Origin: 20CM-2-55-15 sp964633285
GTDB lineage: Bacteria > Acidobacteriota > Terriglobia > 20CM-2-55-15
Direction of reading: 5' to 3'
Assembly: GCA_964633285.1 (NCBI GenBank)
Contig: CAZWGA010000010.1
Coordinates: forward strand, 1-64,000
Length of the DNA: 64,000 nt
Positions within the stretch are counted from its first letter, which is position 1, and every line of letters begins with the position of its first letter. Made by a program: the position numbers and the translations under genes. Below are positions 24,915 through 33,507 of this stretch, piece by piece. Under the pieces are notes generated by a model. That model was not told where the DNA came from. It saw only the letters and a list, made by a program, of their open reading frames with translations, and did not search any database.

Positions 24915-25009
24915 TCCGTCCGACTGCGCCTTGCTGCGGGTTTTTAGGCTGGCCGTGGGCTGGCCGCAAGGACTACCACGGGTCGCCGAGTCATTGTACA
25001 ATCGCGCGC
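24915..25009 (+). promoter_or_regulatory. Intergenic region with near-leaderless promoter
   Basis: TGTACAAT (24995-25002) is an extended -10 element that ends 7 nt before the ATG at 25010, which leaves no room for a Shine-Dalgarno sequence and predicts a leaderless message. Upstream there is a short direct repeat GGCTGGCCG. Nothing else is visible in the gap. Confidence 0.5.
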
Positions 25010-25579
25010 ATGCTCACATTGATTCTGGCACTCTCTCTAGCGGTGGCGGCTCCTTTTCAGGAGATCAAGGCACTGATCGATAACAATCGCGTCACGGTTC
25101 GTGAAGTGACAACGTCCGGCGGCAAGGCGGGCCCCGTCGAAAAACGCAACAACGACCTCGTCTGCATCGACCTCGTCGCCAAAACTGCGTTTTTTATGGC
25201 CAAAGGCGCCGCTCACGCGATGCCTGCACACGCCATTCTGGTCGATTTGAAAGAGGTTTCCGTCCCGCCGCTCGAGAACAAGACCGGCTATCCGCTGGCT
25301 TTTCCGCGAGAGGGAGTCAAGAAGCTTCTTGAAAACAATCGGGTGATTGTCTGGGACTACACATGGACGCCGGGAAAACCCACGGTGATGCACTATCACG
25401 ATAAAGACGTCGTCGTGACGTACCTGGCGAACGGTGAATTGAAATCCACCACACCCGACGGCAAGGCCGATGTGAACGTGATATCCGACGGCCTGGTCCG
25501 CTTTAATGCGCCCAACCGCTCACACAGCGAAGAACTCGTGAAAGGATCGGCAAGGGCCATCATTGTGGAACTGAAATGA
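25010..25579 (+). CDS. Secreted double-cupin-like protein, first copy degenerate
   Basis: 189 residues with a signal peptide (LTLILALSLAVAAP). Two related halves: IKALIDNNRVTVREVT at about 21 and VKKLLENNRVIVWDYT at about 104, each closing with AILVDLKE or AIIVELK. The second half keeps the cupin metal-site residues in HYHDKD (near 127-132) while the first has none at that point, so one domain has probably lost its metal. The function is unknown. It opens a gene run and overlaps the next gene by 4 bases (ATGA). Confidence 0.6.
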   Translation: MLTLILALSLAVAAPFQEIKALIDNNRVTVREVTTSGGKAGPVEKRNNDLVCIDLVAKTAFFMAKGAAHAMPAHAILVDLKEVSVPPLENKTGYPLAFPREGVKKLLENNRVIVWDYTWTPGKPTVMHYHDKDVVVTYLANGELKSTTPDGKADVNVISDGLVRFNAPNRSHSEELVKGSARAIIVELK

Positions 25580-26667
25580 ATATGAATCGCATCACAAGGG
25601 TTGCGATCATTCTGTTTTTCGGAATCTCCGCTCATGCTGCCGACTTCACGGCCAGCTTGAAACCCGGCAAAGCCGACATCAAGTTTGCAGGCGCTCTTGC
25701 ATTCGGACCGGACGGCGTTTTGTTTGTGGGCGATTCGCTGGGATCTTCGGTTTACGCTATCGATACTCAAGACCGCGCGACCGCAAAGGGCGGCACGATT
25801 GCAATCGACAACCTCGACGGAAAGATTGCGGCTCTGCTCGGAACCACGCGGGATCAACTCCTGTTCAACGACATCGCCGTCAACCCCATCTCGAAAAATG
25901 TTTACGTCGCGATATCCCGCGGACGCGCAATCACAGGTGAAGCCGTCATCGTCCGTGTGGAACAAAACGGCGCTCTTTCGATTCTTCCGCTCGACAACGT
26001 GAAGTATTCCAGGACCGTCCTCAATGATGCGCGCAGTATCCGCTACAGAAGCGGATGGCGGCTGGAATCGATTACGGGTCTCGCTCTGGTCGGCAATGAA
26101 GTGTTCGTTGCGGGTCTCTCGAACGAAGAATTCTCTTCCAACCTTCGCACCATCCCATTTCCATTCGAGCCCCAGGCGGCCAAAGGAACTTCCGTGGAAA
26201 TCTTTCACGGCTCGCACGGCCGCTGGGAAACCAACGCGCCGGTCCGGACGTTCGTTGCTTATCAGCACAAGCAGGCGCAATACATTCTTGCGGCCTACAC
26301 GTGCACGCCGCTGGTCCGGCTTCCCGTATCGGTGCTGAAACCCGGATCGCGCGTCACCGGAACCACCATCGCGGACTTCGGCGGTGGAAACCGCCCGCTC
26401 GACATGATCACCTATAACAAGGATGGACAAGACTTCCTGTTGATGAGCAACAACGCCCGCGGCGTCATGAAACTCGCTCTGGACGGCATAGATTCTTACG
26501 AGTCGATCGCCACTCGAGCCGACAATCTCGAAACCGATATTCCGTACGAAACGCTGCCCGACCTTCGAGGCGTCGAACAGCTTGCAGGTTTTGACAATTC
26601 ACATGCGGTCGTCCTCGCCCTGGCGCAGGATGGCTCGCTGGAACTTAAAACAATCGATCTTCCTTGA
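25576..26667 (+). CDS. Secreted beta-propeller-like protein of unknown function
   Basis: 363 residues with a signal peptide (TRVAIILFFGISAHAADF). Repeated short strands such as ALAFGPDGVLFVGDSLGSSV, NDIAVNPISKNVYVAISRG and SITGLALVGNEVFVAGLS look like an NHL or SMP-30-type propeller. No catalytic set is visible. It is translationally coupled to the cupin-like gene upstream and to the M28 peptidase gene downstream, so it probably belongs to the same periplasmic function. Confidence 0.6.
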   Translation: MNMNRITRVAIILFFGISAHAADFTASLKPGKADIKFAGALAFGPDGVLFVGDSLGSSVYAIDTQDRATAKGGTIAIDNLDGKIAALLGTTRDQLLFNDIAVNPISKNVYVAISRGRAITGEAVIVRVEQNGALSILPLDNVKYSRTVLNDARSIRYRSGWRLESITGLALVGNEVFVAGLSNEEFSSNLRTIPFPFEPQAAKGTSVEIFHGSHGRWETNAPVRTFVAYQHKQAQYILAAYTCTPLVRLPVSVLKPGSRVTGTTIADFGGGNRPLDMITYNKDGQDFLLMSNNARGVMKLALDGIDSYESIATRADNLETDIPYETLPDLRGVEQLAGFDNSHAVVLALAQDGSLELKTIDLP

Positions 26668-26672
26668 AAGCT

Positions 26673-28943
26673 ATGCATTATCGAATCCTTCAATCTTTAG
26701 TCATCACGTGTTTGTGCTTCACACTTGTAACTGCGCAGAACGCGCCGGGCGGCGCGCCGCGCCAGCTTGCCGGCTTTGACCGGGCGGCCAGCGACCGGGA
26801 ACGCGACGTCGAAAAGCAATTCGATTCTTATCTCAAGAAAGATGACGTGCGTGAATGGATGAAGCGTTTGTCCGCGCGCCCGCATCACCTCGGTTCCCCA
26901 TACGGAAAGGAAAACGCGGATTTCATCGCCGGACTGTTCAAGTCCTGGGGATTCGACACGGAGATCGAAAGATTTGACGTGCTCTTTCCGACGCCAAAGA
27001 CGCGGCTGCTCGAGATGACGGCGCCGGAAAAGTTCACAGCCAAACTCGAAGAGCCCGCAATCAAGGAAGACGCCACGTCCGGACAGAAGTCCGAACAGCT
27101 TCCGGTTTACAACGCATATTCCATCAACGGCGACGTCACCGGCCAGTTGGTGTATGTCAATTACGGCATCCCTCAGGACTATGAAACGCTGGAACGCCGC
27201 GGAATCGACGTCCGCGGCAAAATTGTGATTGCGCGTTACGGTGGTTCGTGGCGCGGCATCAAACCCAAAGTCGCAGCCGAACACGGCGCGATCGGCTGCC
27301 TGATCTATTCGGATCCGCGCGACGATGGTTACGGCGCAGGCGATGTTTATCCGAAGGGAGCATGGCGCAATGAGAACGGCGCTCAGCGCGGATCGGTCGC
27401 CGACATGCCGCTCTTCCCCGGCGATCCGCTCACACCCGGTGTTGGCGCCACTGCAAGCGCGAAGCGTCTCGACATTAAAGATGCGCCGACGCTGACGAAG
27501 ATTCCCGTGCTGCCGATCTCTTACGGCGATGCGCTACCGCTGTTACGGGCCCTCGAAGGCCCCGTAGCGCCGCAGGCATGGCGTGGCGCTTTGCCGATCA
27601 CCTATCACCTGGGGCCCGGCAAGGCCACGGTTCACCTCAAACTCGAATTCAATTTCAACCTTGTTCCGGCCTATGACGTCATTGCGCGACTGAAAGGCAG
27701 CGAGCGGCCGGATGAGTGGGTTATCCGCGGCAATCACCACGACGCGTGGGTCAACGGCGCTGAAGATCCAATCAGCGGTCTGGTTGCGGTGCTGGCGGAA
27801 GCGCGCGCGGCCGGCGAGCTTGCCAAGTCGGGTTGGCGGCCAAGACGCACGATCATTTATTGCGCCTGGGATGGTGAAGAGCCGGGATTGCTGGGCTCTA
27901 CGGAATGGGCGGAAGCGCACGACGCGGAACTGCAGCAGAAGGCGGTGATCTACGTCAACTCCGATGGAAACTCGCGCGGATTCCTGGGCATCGGCGGATC
28001 GCACACGCTCGAAAAATTCATGAACGATGTGGCGCGGGACGTCATCGACCCGGAAAAAGAAATTGCCGTCGCCGATCGCATGCGCGCCCGAGCCGTTCTT
28101 AACGGTGATGCCGACCAGCGCCGTGATGCGCGGGATCGGACCGATTTGCGCATCGCCGCTCTGGGCTCGGGTTCCGATTACACTCCGTTCCTTCAGCATC
28201 TCGGCATCGCCACGGTCAATATCGGCTTCGGCGGCGAAGGCGAAAACGATGGCGTCTATCATTCGATCTATGACTCGTTCGATCACTACGCGCGCTTCGG
28301 CGATCCGAGTTTCGATTACGCCATTGCGCTCGCAAAAACCGGCGGGCGCACGATTCTGCGCTTCGCAGACGCGCAATACCTTCCATTGAACTTCACGAAT
28401 TACTCGGAAACCGTCGGAACTTATGTCAGAGAAATCATGAAACTCGCATCCGACGAGCGCGACGCGATCACGGAAAAGAATCGAAAAATCACCGACAAGG
28501 TCTACGACAATGTCGACGACCCGACGAAGACGCTTGTCGCGCCAAAACCGGAGAAGACCGCGCCGTTTCTGAATTTTGCGCCTCTGCAGAATGCGTTGGC
28601 CCACCTCGATGAAAGCGCCAGGGCCTACGAAACTTCACTGCGAGGACAAGCCGCATCGACGCGGTTGCAATCCAAAGATGGACAGGTGTCGCTGGATAAT
28701 CTGCTGCGCCGCGTTGAACTGAACATGCTCACCGAGCGCGGACTGCCGCGGCGGCCGTGGTTCCGGCACCAGATCTACGCGCCCGGATTTTACACCGGCT
28801 ATGGCGTGAAAACCCTCCCCGGCATCCGTGAAGCGATTGAACAACATCAGTGGGATGAGGCTACCGAACAGATCGGCGTCGTTGCCGGTACGCTGGAAAA
28901 GACCGCGGCGTATATCGGAGAGATTGCGACGTTTTTGAAGTGA
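26673..28943 (+). CDS. M28 family metallopeptidase, PSMA-like
   Basis: 756 residues with a signal peptide ending near VTAQ. A protease-associated domain sits at about 150-300. The di-zinc peptidase domain has GNHHDAWVNGAEDPISG (His, Asp), CAWDGEEPGLLGS (Glu-Glu) and NSDGN (Asp), with the last His in VYHSIYDSFDHY. The C-terminal helical domain (about 600-750) resembles the transferrin-receptor dimerisation domain of glutamate carboxypeptidase II. A TTG overlapping the upstream stop is possible, but the ATG at 26673 is preferred. It probably removes acidic C-terminal residues from peptides in the periplasm. Confidence 0.87.
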   Translation: MHYRILQSLVITCLCFTLVTAQNAPGGAPRQLAGFDRAASDRERDVEKQFDSYLKKDDVREWMKRLSARPHHLGSPYGKENADFIAGLFKSWGFDTEIERFDVLFPTPKTRLLEMTAPEKFTAKLEEPAIKEDATSGQKSEQLPVYNAYSINGDVTGQLVYVNYGIPQDYETLERRGIDVRGKIVIARYGGSWRGIKPKVAAEHGAIGCLIYSDPRDDGYGAGDVYPKGAWRNENGAQRGSVADMPLFPGDPLTPGVGATASAKRLDIKDAPTLTKIPVLPISYGDALPLLRALEGPVAPQAWRGALPITYHLGPGKATVHLKLEFNFNLVPAYDVIARLKGSERPDEWVIRGNHHDAWVNGAEDPISGLVAVLAEARAAGELAKSGWRPRRTIIYCAWDGEEPGLLGSTEWAEAHDAELQQKAVIYVNSDGNSRGFLGIGGSHTLEKFMNDVARDVIDPEKEIAVADRMRARAVLNGDADQRRDARDRTDLRIAALGSGSDYTPFLQHLGIATVNIGFGGEGENDGVYHSIYDSFDHYARFGDPSFDYAIALAKTGGRTILRFADAQYLPLNFTNYSETVGTYVREIMKLASDERDAITEKNRKITDKVYDNVDDPTKTLVAPKPEKTAPFLNFAPLQNALAHLDESARAYETSLRGQAASTRLQSKDGQVSLDNLLRRVELNMLTERGLPRRPWFRHQIYAPGFYTGYGVKTLPGIREAIEQHQWDEATEQIGVVAGTLEKTAAYIGEIATFLK

Positions 28944-28948
28944 GCCTT

Positions 28949-29545
28949 ATGAACAAGACCAGAAAGAAGAACAAACTTTCACGGCGGCAATTTATTCAAA
29001 CATCCGGCGCCGCTCTTGCCGTAGCGGGTGCGCCAACGGTATCCGAGTCCCGGCAAACGGCGTCAGGCTTGATTCCCCGCTCCACGATCCGCTTGACGGT
29101 GAATGGCGTCGAGAAACGTATCGAAGTCGAAGACCGCTGGACGCTGGTTGAGCTTCTGCGGGATCACCTCAATCTGACCGGAACGAAAATCGGCTGCGAT
29201 CGTGGTGAGTGCGGCGCATGTACGGTGCTCCTGGACGGCAGGCCCGTTTATTCCTGCAGCAATCTGGCCGTATGGGCCGATGGGCGATCGGTGCAGACCG
29301 TCGAAGGACTCGCTCGCGGCAATCAACTCGATCCGCTTCAACTTTCGTTCATCGAGCACGATGGCCCGCAATGCGGCTTTTGTACTTCGGGACAGTTGAT
29401 GAGCGCCAAAGGCCTTCTGACCCGTAATCCGCATCCGAATGCGGATGAAGTTCGCGCGGGCCTGACAGGCAATCTGTGCAGGTGTTCCAATTACAACCAC
29501 TATGTGGAAGCCGTACTGGCGGCAGCGAAAGGAGGCGCGCGATGA
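28949..29545 (+). CDS. Tat-exported [2Fe-2S] subunit of molybdenum hydroxylase
   Basis: 198 residues. The N-terminal SRRQFIQTSGAALAVAGAP is a twin-arginine signal. The mature protein has the two cluster motifs of the family: GCDRGECGACTVLLDG (about 85-100) and CGFCTSGQLMS with CRCSNY (about 140-190). The ATG at 28949 gives a signal peptide of normal length; a GTG overlapping the M28 stop is the alternative. It is the first of three coupled subunit genes (small, large, FAD). It receives electrons from the molybdopterin site and passes them to FAD. Confidence 0.9.
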   Translation: MNKTRKKNKLSRRQFIQTSGAALAVAGAPTVSESRQTASGLIPRSTIRLTVNGVEKRIEVEDRWTLVELLRDHLNLTGTKIGCDRGECGACTVLLDGRPVYSCSNLAVWADGRSVQTVEGLARGNQLDPLQLSFIEHDGPQCGFCTSGQLMSAKGLLTRNPHPNADEVRAGLTGNLCRCSNYNHYVEAVLAAAKGGAR

Positions 29546-31716
29546 AACCGCAATCCCGGCCTCCTTCAGCCGCTCCCTTGAAAACCATCGGACACGCAAC
29601 GCCCAGGATCGACGCCGTCGAACGCGTTACAGGAAAAGCGGCGTACACGGGCGATGTAAAGTTGCCGGGAATGCTCTACGCGCGCATCCTGCGCAGTCCG
29701 CATCCCCACGCTCGCATTCGAAGCATCGATGTTTCGAAGGCTGCCGCGCTTCCGGGAGTAAAAACCATACTGACGCACGAGAACTGTCAGGTCGTCTGGG
29801 GCGCCGGCGGAATTTCCGGCGGCCAGCAATACAACGACGAGATCAAGAAGATTACGAAACATCGCCGATACGTGTTTAACAATCCCGTGCGCTTTGTCGG
29901 CGATCCCGTAGCAGCAGTGGCTGCCGTCGACCGGCATGTTGCGGAAGAGGCCCTGCGATTGATTCAGGTCGATTACGACGTCCTGAAATTTGTGCTCGAA
30001 CCGGAAGACGCCCTGGAACCGGAGGCTGTCCGGATCTGGCCCGAAGGCAACTTGTCGCTCAATGCGCAGAATCAGGCGCAACCTCAAACAACACGCCGCG
30101 GAAATGTTCAGGACGGCTTCAAAGCATCCGACTTCGTTTTCGAGGATCGTTATACGACCGCGTTCGTGCACAACGCGCAAATGGAACCCCGCGCATGTCT
30201 CGCACACTGGGAAGGAGACAAACTCACGCTTTACACACCGACCCAGGGGATTTCGAACTGCCGAAGCGACACGGCCCGCGATCTCGGAATTCCAGTCGAG
30301 AAGGTCCAGATCATCTGCCAATACATGGGCGGAGGTTTTGGAAACAAGAATCAGAATCAGGACGCCGATCTCATCACAGCGATGCTGGCGAAGCAGGCCG
30401 GCGCGCCGGTTAAGCTGGAATTCACGCGAAAGGATGACTTCATCGGAGTTCACGGCCGGTGGCCGACGGTGCAGTATTACAAAGTCGGCGTCAGCCGCGA
30501 TGGAGTGTTGAAGGCGATCCAGCTTCGCGGTTACAGCGGCATGGGACCCTACCGGAAGAATACGGGCGCGATTGGAGGCATCGATATCTATCAATGCCCG
30601 CACATCGAAAGCGTGATCCATCCCGTGTATACCAATAAGACGGTTTCCGGAAACTTCCGCGGGCCCGAGTATCCTCAGGGGTTCTACGGCATCGAGTCGA
30701 TGATGGACGACGTCGCATACCGAATGAAAATGGATCCCGTGGATTTCGTCCTGAAGAACATGACGCGCAAGTCGCGCGACGAAGTTCCCTACACCAATTA
30801 CAGTCTTGACGAATGCATCCGGCGCGGAGCCGAAGTCTTCGAGTGGAAGAAACGCTGGCATCCGCAGCCGGGCTCGGATGCGGGACCGGTCAAGCGCGGC
30901 GCGGGCATGTCGTTCATGGCGTTTCGATCGGCGCTTGGCCGCAGCAACGCAGTCATACGCCTGGATGCGACGGGCCGTTATACCGTTTTTGTCGGCGTCA
31001 CGGATATCGGAGCCGGCGCAAAGACGACCATGGCAATGATTGCTTCGGAAGCGCTCGGTGTTCCGCTCTCAAAAGTGGATTTGGTGTCGGGCGACAGCGA
31101 CCGCTGCCCGTATTCGGTTGGGGAATCCGGAAGCCGCACGACCATCCAAACCGGTTATGCCGTCATCGAAGCCGCGGAAGCTTTGAAGAAACAAATCGCG
31201 GAGAAGGGCATGCCCAAAGGACAGGAGATGCTCGCCGGCTCGGCCTCACCGAATCCCACGCTCGACGGCAAAGTGCGCGCGGCATTCGGGGCGCATTTCG
31301 TCGAGGTCGAAGTCGATATCGAACTTGGCCGCGTGCGCGTTTTGAAATACGTGACCGTCCACGACAGCGGACGCATCATGAATCCGCTGACGGCAACCAG
31401 CCAGATCAAAGGCGGCGCGACGATGGGAATCGGCATGGCTCTTCATGAGGATCTTATTTACGACCAGAGGAATGGCCAGCCTCTCACCGCCGGCTTCTAT
31501 GGCGATCGGCTCCTGACGCATCGCGATGCTCCGGAGATCGAAGTCATCTTCATTGAAAGCGACGATGGCTATGGACCCTATGGCGCGAAAAGCATCGGCG
31601 AATCCAGCAAAGTGCCGGCGGTCGCCGCCGTCGCCAATGCGGTATTCAATGCGATTGGACGGCGCATGAAAGACCTCCCGATCACGCGCGACAAAATCCT
31701 GGGAGCACTCGCATGA
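29542..31716 (+). CDS. Molybdopterin-binding subunit, xanthine dehydrogenase family
   Basis: 724 residues of the CoxL/XdhA type. Cofactor segments include GGGFGNKNQNQDADL (near 275), RGPEYPQGF and GESGSRTTIQTGYAV, and the catalytic Glu is in AKSIGESSKVPAVAAVA near the C-terminus. The ATG at 29542 has AGGAGG 6 nt upstream and overlaps the stop of the FeS gene as ATGA, which sets it over the longer open frame. It lacks its own signal peptide and should leave with the Tat-tagged FeS subunit. Likely substrate is an aldehyde or purine-like heterocycle; the loop of carbon-monoxide dehydrogenase CoxL is absent. Confidence 0.9.
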   Translation: MKPQSRPPSAAPLKTIGHATPRIDAVERVTGKAAYTGDVKLPGMLYARILRSPHPHARIRSIDVSKAAALPGVKTILTHENCQVVWGAGGISGGQQYNDEIKKITKHRRYVFNNPVRFVGDPVAAVAAVDRHVAEEALRLIQVDYDVLKFVLEPEDALEPEAVRIWPEGNLSLNAQNQAQPQTTRRGNVQDGFKASDFVFEDRYTTAFVHNAQMEPRACLAHWEGDKLTLYTPTQGISNCRSDTARDLGIPVEKVQIICQYMGGGFGNKNQNQDADLITAMLAKQAGAPVKLEFTRKDDFIGVHGRWPTVQYYKVGVSRDGVLKAIQLRGYSGMGPYRKNTGAIGGIDIYQCPHIESVIHPVYTNKTVSGNFRGPEYPQGFYGIESMMDDVAYRMKMDPVDFVLKNMTRKSRDEVPYTNYSLDECIRRGAEVFEWKKRWHPQPGSDAGPVKRGAGMSFMAFRSALGRSNAVIRLDATGRYTVFVGVTDIGAGAKTTMAMIASEALGVPLSKVDLVSGDSDRCPYSVGESGSRTTIQTGYAVIEAAEALKKQIAEKGMPKGQEMLAGSASPNPTLDGKVRAAFGAHFVEVEVDIELGRVRVLKYVTVHDSGRIMNPLTATSQIKGGATMGIGMALHEDLIYDQRNGQPLTAGFYGDRLLTHRDAPEIEVIFIESDDGYGPYGAKSIGESSKVPAVAAVANAVFNAIGRRMKDLPITRDKILGALA

Positions 31717-32702
31717 AAACTTTTGCCAATGCCAATGCCCGCGACATGAAACAAGCGGTTGCTCTCGCTCAGCAGGCCCGCAAAGACGGACACTCTCCCG
31801 CATTTGCGGGAGGTGGAAGCGATCTGCTCGCCCTGGTCAAAGAAAGGATCGCGTCGCCGGACGTTCTCGTTAATCTGAAAACCATCAAAGGTCTCGATCA
31901 GGTGACGCCTGGGAATCGAAACGTGAACATCGGCGGCTTGATCACACTCGATGCGCTCAGCCGTCATCCGCTGATTCGCAGTCAATACACCGTGCTTGCC
32001 GAAGCGGCCGAAACCGTCGCGACACCGCAGATTCGTAACGTCGGTACGCTTGCCGGCAATGTTTGCCAGCGGCCATGGTGCTGGTATTTTCGTAATGGTT
32101 TTCCCTGCTACAAGAACGGCGGCAACACCTGCTTCTCATTCGGCGGCGAGAATCAGTTTCACGCGATTTTCGGAGGAGGCCCGAGTTATATCGTTCATCC
32201 TTCGGATACGGCCGTTGCACTTCTCGCGCTTGATGCAAAATTCCGAATCATCGGTCCGTCGGGAGATCGATGGCTGCCGGCTGCCGGCTTTTTCACGCTT
32301 CCCCAGCAGAATCCTTCACGAGAAAACGTTCTTGGTCCAGACGAAGTTCTGGCGGAAATCGAATTGCCGGCGCCTTCCGCGAAGGTTCGCAGCACGTATC
32401 ACAAGATCATGGATCGTGAAGCATGGACTCACGCCGTCGTCAGCGCCGCGATCGTCATGGAAATGGACAAGCAGGTTTGCCGGAACGCGCGGGTCGTGCT
32501 TGGAGGAGTCGCGCCGATTCCCTGGCGGCTGCCGGAAGTCGAACGCCTGCTCGCGGGACAAATCGTCACGGATGCCCTGGCGGCAAAAGCTGCGGAAACG
32601 GCGCTGGCCGGCGCCAAACCGCTAGCGAAGAATTCATACAAAGTACCGTTGACCAAAGGTGTCGTCCGCCGGACACTACTGGAACTTGCGAACCGTACGT
32701 AA
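31713..32702 (+). CDS. FAD-binding subunit of molybdenum hydroxylase
   Basis: 329 residues of the CoxM/PaoB type. FAD contacts are AGGGSDLLALVKE near residue 30 and the segment TPQIRNVGTLAGNVCQRPWC near 110, where the Cys-rich NVCQRPWCWYFR is typical of members that hold an extra 4Fe-4S cluster as in periplasmic aldehyde oxidoreductase PaoB. The start overlaps the large-subunit stop as ATGA. It completes the three-subunit enzyme whose order here is small, large, medium, different from the PaoABC order. Confidence 0.88.
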   Translation: MKTFANANARDMKQAVALAQQARKDGHSPAFAGGGSDLLALVKERIASPDVLVNLKTIKGLDQVTPGNRNVNIGGLITLDALSRHPLIRSQYTVLAEAAETVATPQIRNVGTLAGNVCQRPWCWYFRNGFPCYKNGGNTCFSFGGENQFHAIFGGGPSYIVHPSDTAVALLALDAKFRIIGPSGDRWLPAAGFFTLPQQNPSRENVLGPDEVLAEIELPAPSAKVRSTYHKIMDREAWTHAVVSAAIVMEMDKQVCRNARVVLGGVAPIPWRLPEVERLLAGQIVTDALAAKAAETALAGAKPLAKNSYKVPLTKGVVRRTLLELANRT

Positions 32703-32723
32703 CATCACCACACGTTTGTAACA

Positions 32724-33014
32724 ATGAATCGCCGAGACTTTTTATTCTTCCGTAAGAACAGCGCTGGAGCAGCGGAACTGTCGTGCGAGCAGCTTTACAT
32801 GCGTTATCTGGACTCGACTCTCGATGGAACAACCGGTGAGTTCTTCAAAAGAGTGGAAGACAGTCTATCCGGATTCTCCGCGCTGCGTCTGACCGATTCA
32901 GGCTGGCTTCAGTGCGGCGAACTCAAACCCATCGAGTCCGTCCTTGCACGATTCCGTTCTCGCGGAGGCCGCATCGATATACAGACGCCCGAACCTAAAG
33001 ACTACTTCGATTGA
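32724..33014 (+). CDS. Small protein of unknown function
   Basis: 96 residues, starting MNRRDFLFFRKNSAGAAELS, which resembles a Tat motif but lacks a hydrophobic stretch after it, so export is doubtful. It has a mixed composition with an LRLTDSGWLQCGEL segment. It starts 22 bases after the FAD-subunit gene and may be a late member of that operon, perhaps an accessory or maturation protein. It overlaps the convergent DoxX gene by 20 bases. No family recognised. Confidence 0.55.
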   Translation: MNRRDFLFFRKNSAGAAELSCEQLYMRYLDSTLDGTTGEFFKRVEDSLSGFSALRLTDSGWLQCGELKPIESVLARFRSRGGRIDIQTPEPKDYFD

Positions 33015-33408
33015 AGCGCCCTGATTTCCTCGCGAGCATGTGATCGACGCTCAGCGCACCGCCACCGGCGAACGTCAGATACAGAAAAACGAAACACAGC
33101 AGCACGGTGATTTCGCCCATATTGAGAATCGGGAAGAAATTGCGAGGCCAGTGTGCCCTGAAGTACGCAACCGCCATTTCGCCGCAAAGGATGAATGCGG
33201 CCGGGCGCGTGAAGAGTCCGATGATCAGGAGGAACCCGCCGGCAACTTCAAGCATGCCGGCAATGCCCAGCATTGAAAAATTCGGGAAACCCGTGAAGGG
33301 CGGGCCGGGGGGATAACCGAACAGCTTTTGCGTGCCATGCTCGAAAAACAAAAGCGCAGCCACAATCCGCAGAATGCTCAACACATAGGACGCCGGCTTG
33401 GATGGCAT
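32995..33408 (-). CDS. DoxX family membrane protein
   Basis: 137 residues with four membrane helices and the DoxX pattern FFEHGTQKLFGYP near residue 20 and EVAGGFLLIIGLFTRPAAF near 55. DoxX proteins are small inner-membrane proteins linked to thiol/redox balance or quinone pools. The minus-strand TAGGAT (33423 down to 33418) ends 9 nt before the ATG, so the transcript may be nearly leaderless. Confidence 0.88.
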   Translation of the reverse strand: MPSKPASYVLSILRIVAALLFFEHGTQKLFGYPPGPPFTGFPNFSMLGIAGMLEVAGGFLLIIGLFTRPAAFILCGEMAVAYFRAHWPRNFFPILNMGEITVLLCFVFLYLTFAGGGALSVDHMLARKSGRFNRSSL

Positions 33409-33460
33409 TGGGGCGGAATCCTATCTCTGGTATTTGTTGATGTCAATTGAGGAGTCATTC

Positions 33461-33468
33461 AGTAGAAT
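33461..33468 (+). promoter_or_regulatory. -10 promoter element upstream of PEBP gene
   Basis: AGTAGAAT contains the TAGAAT hexamer used elsewhere in the window. A TTGATG at 33437-33442 could be a -35 but the spacer of 20 is long. A normal Shine-Dalgarno sequence (AGGAGAGG) follows at 33499-33506, so this gene has a regular leader. Confidence 0.4.
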
Positions 33469-33507
33469 TCTCGCTGGAAATTATTGGGGATCAATCACAG
33501 GAGAGGA

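Noticed and set aside
25396..26430. Minus-strand open frame of 344 codons
   Set aside because: Antisense to the cupin-like and propeller genes; no recognised motif or Shine-Dalgarno sequence.
27543..28604. Minus-strand open frame of 353 codons
   Set aside because: Antisense to the M28 peptidase, whose zinc ligands are intact; the translation has no recognisable domain.
29566..30861. Long minus-strand open frame of 431 codons
   Set aside because: Antisense to the well-supported molybdopterin subunit gene; the translation lacks domain motifs and is a shadow of high-GC codon use.
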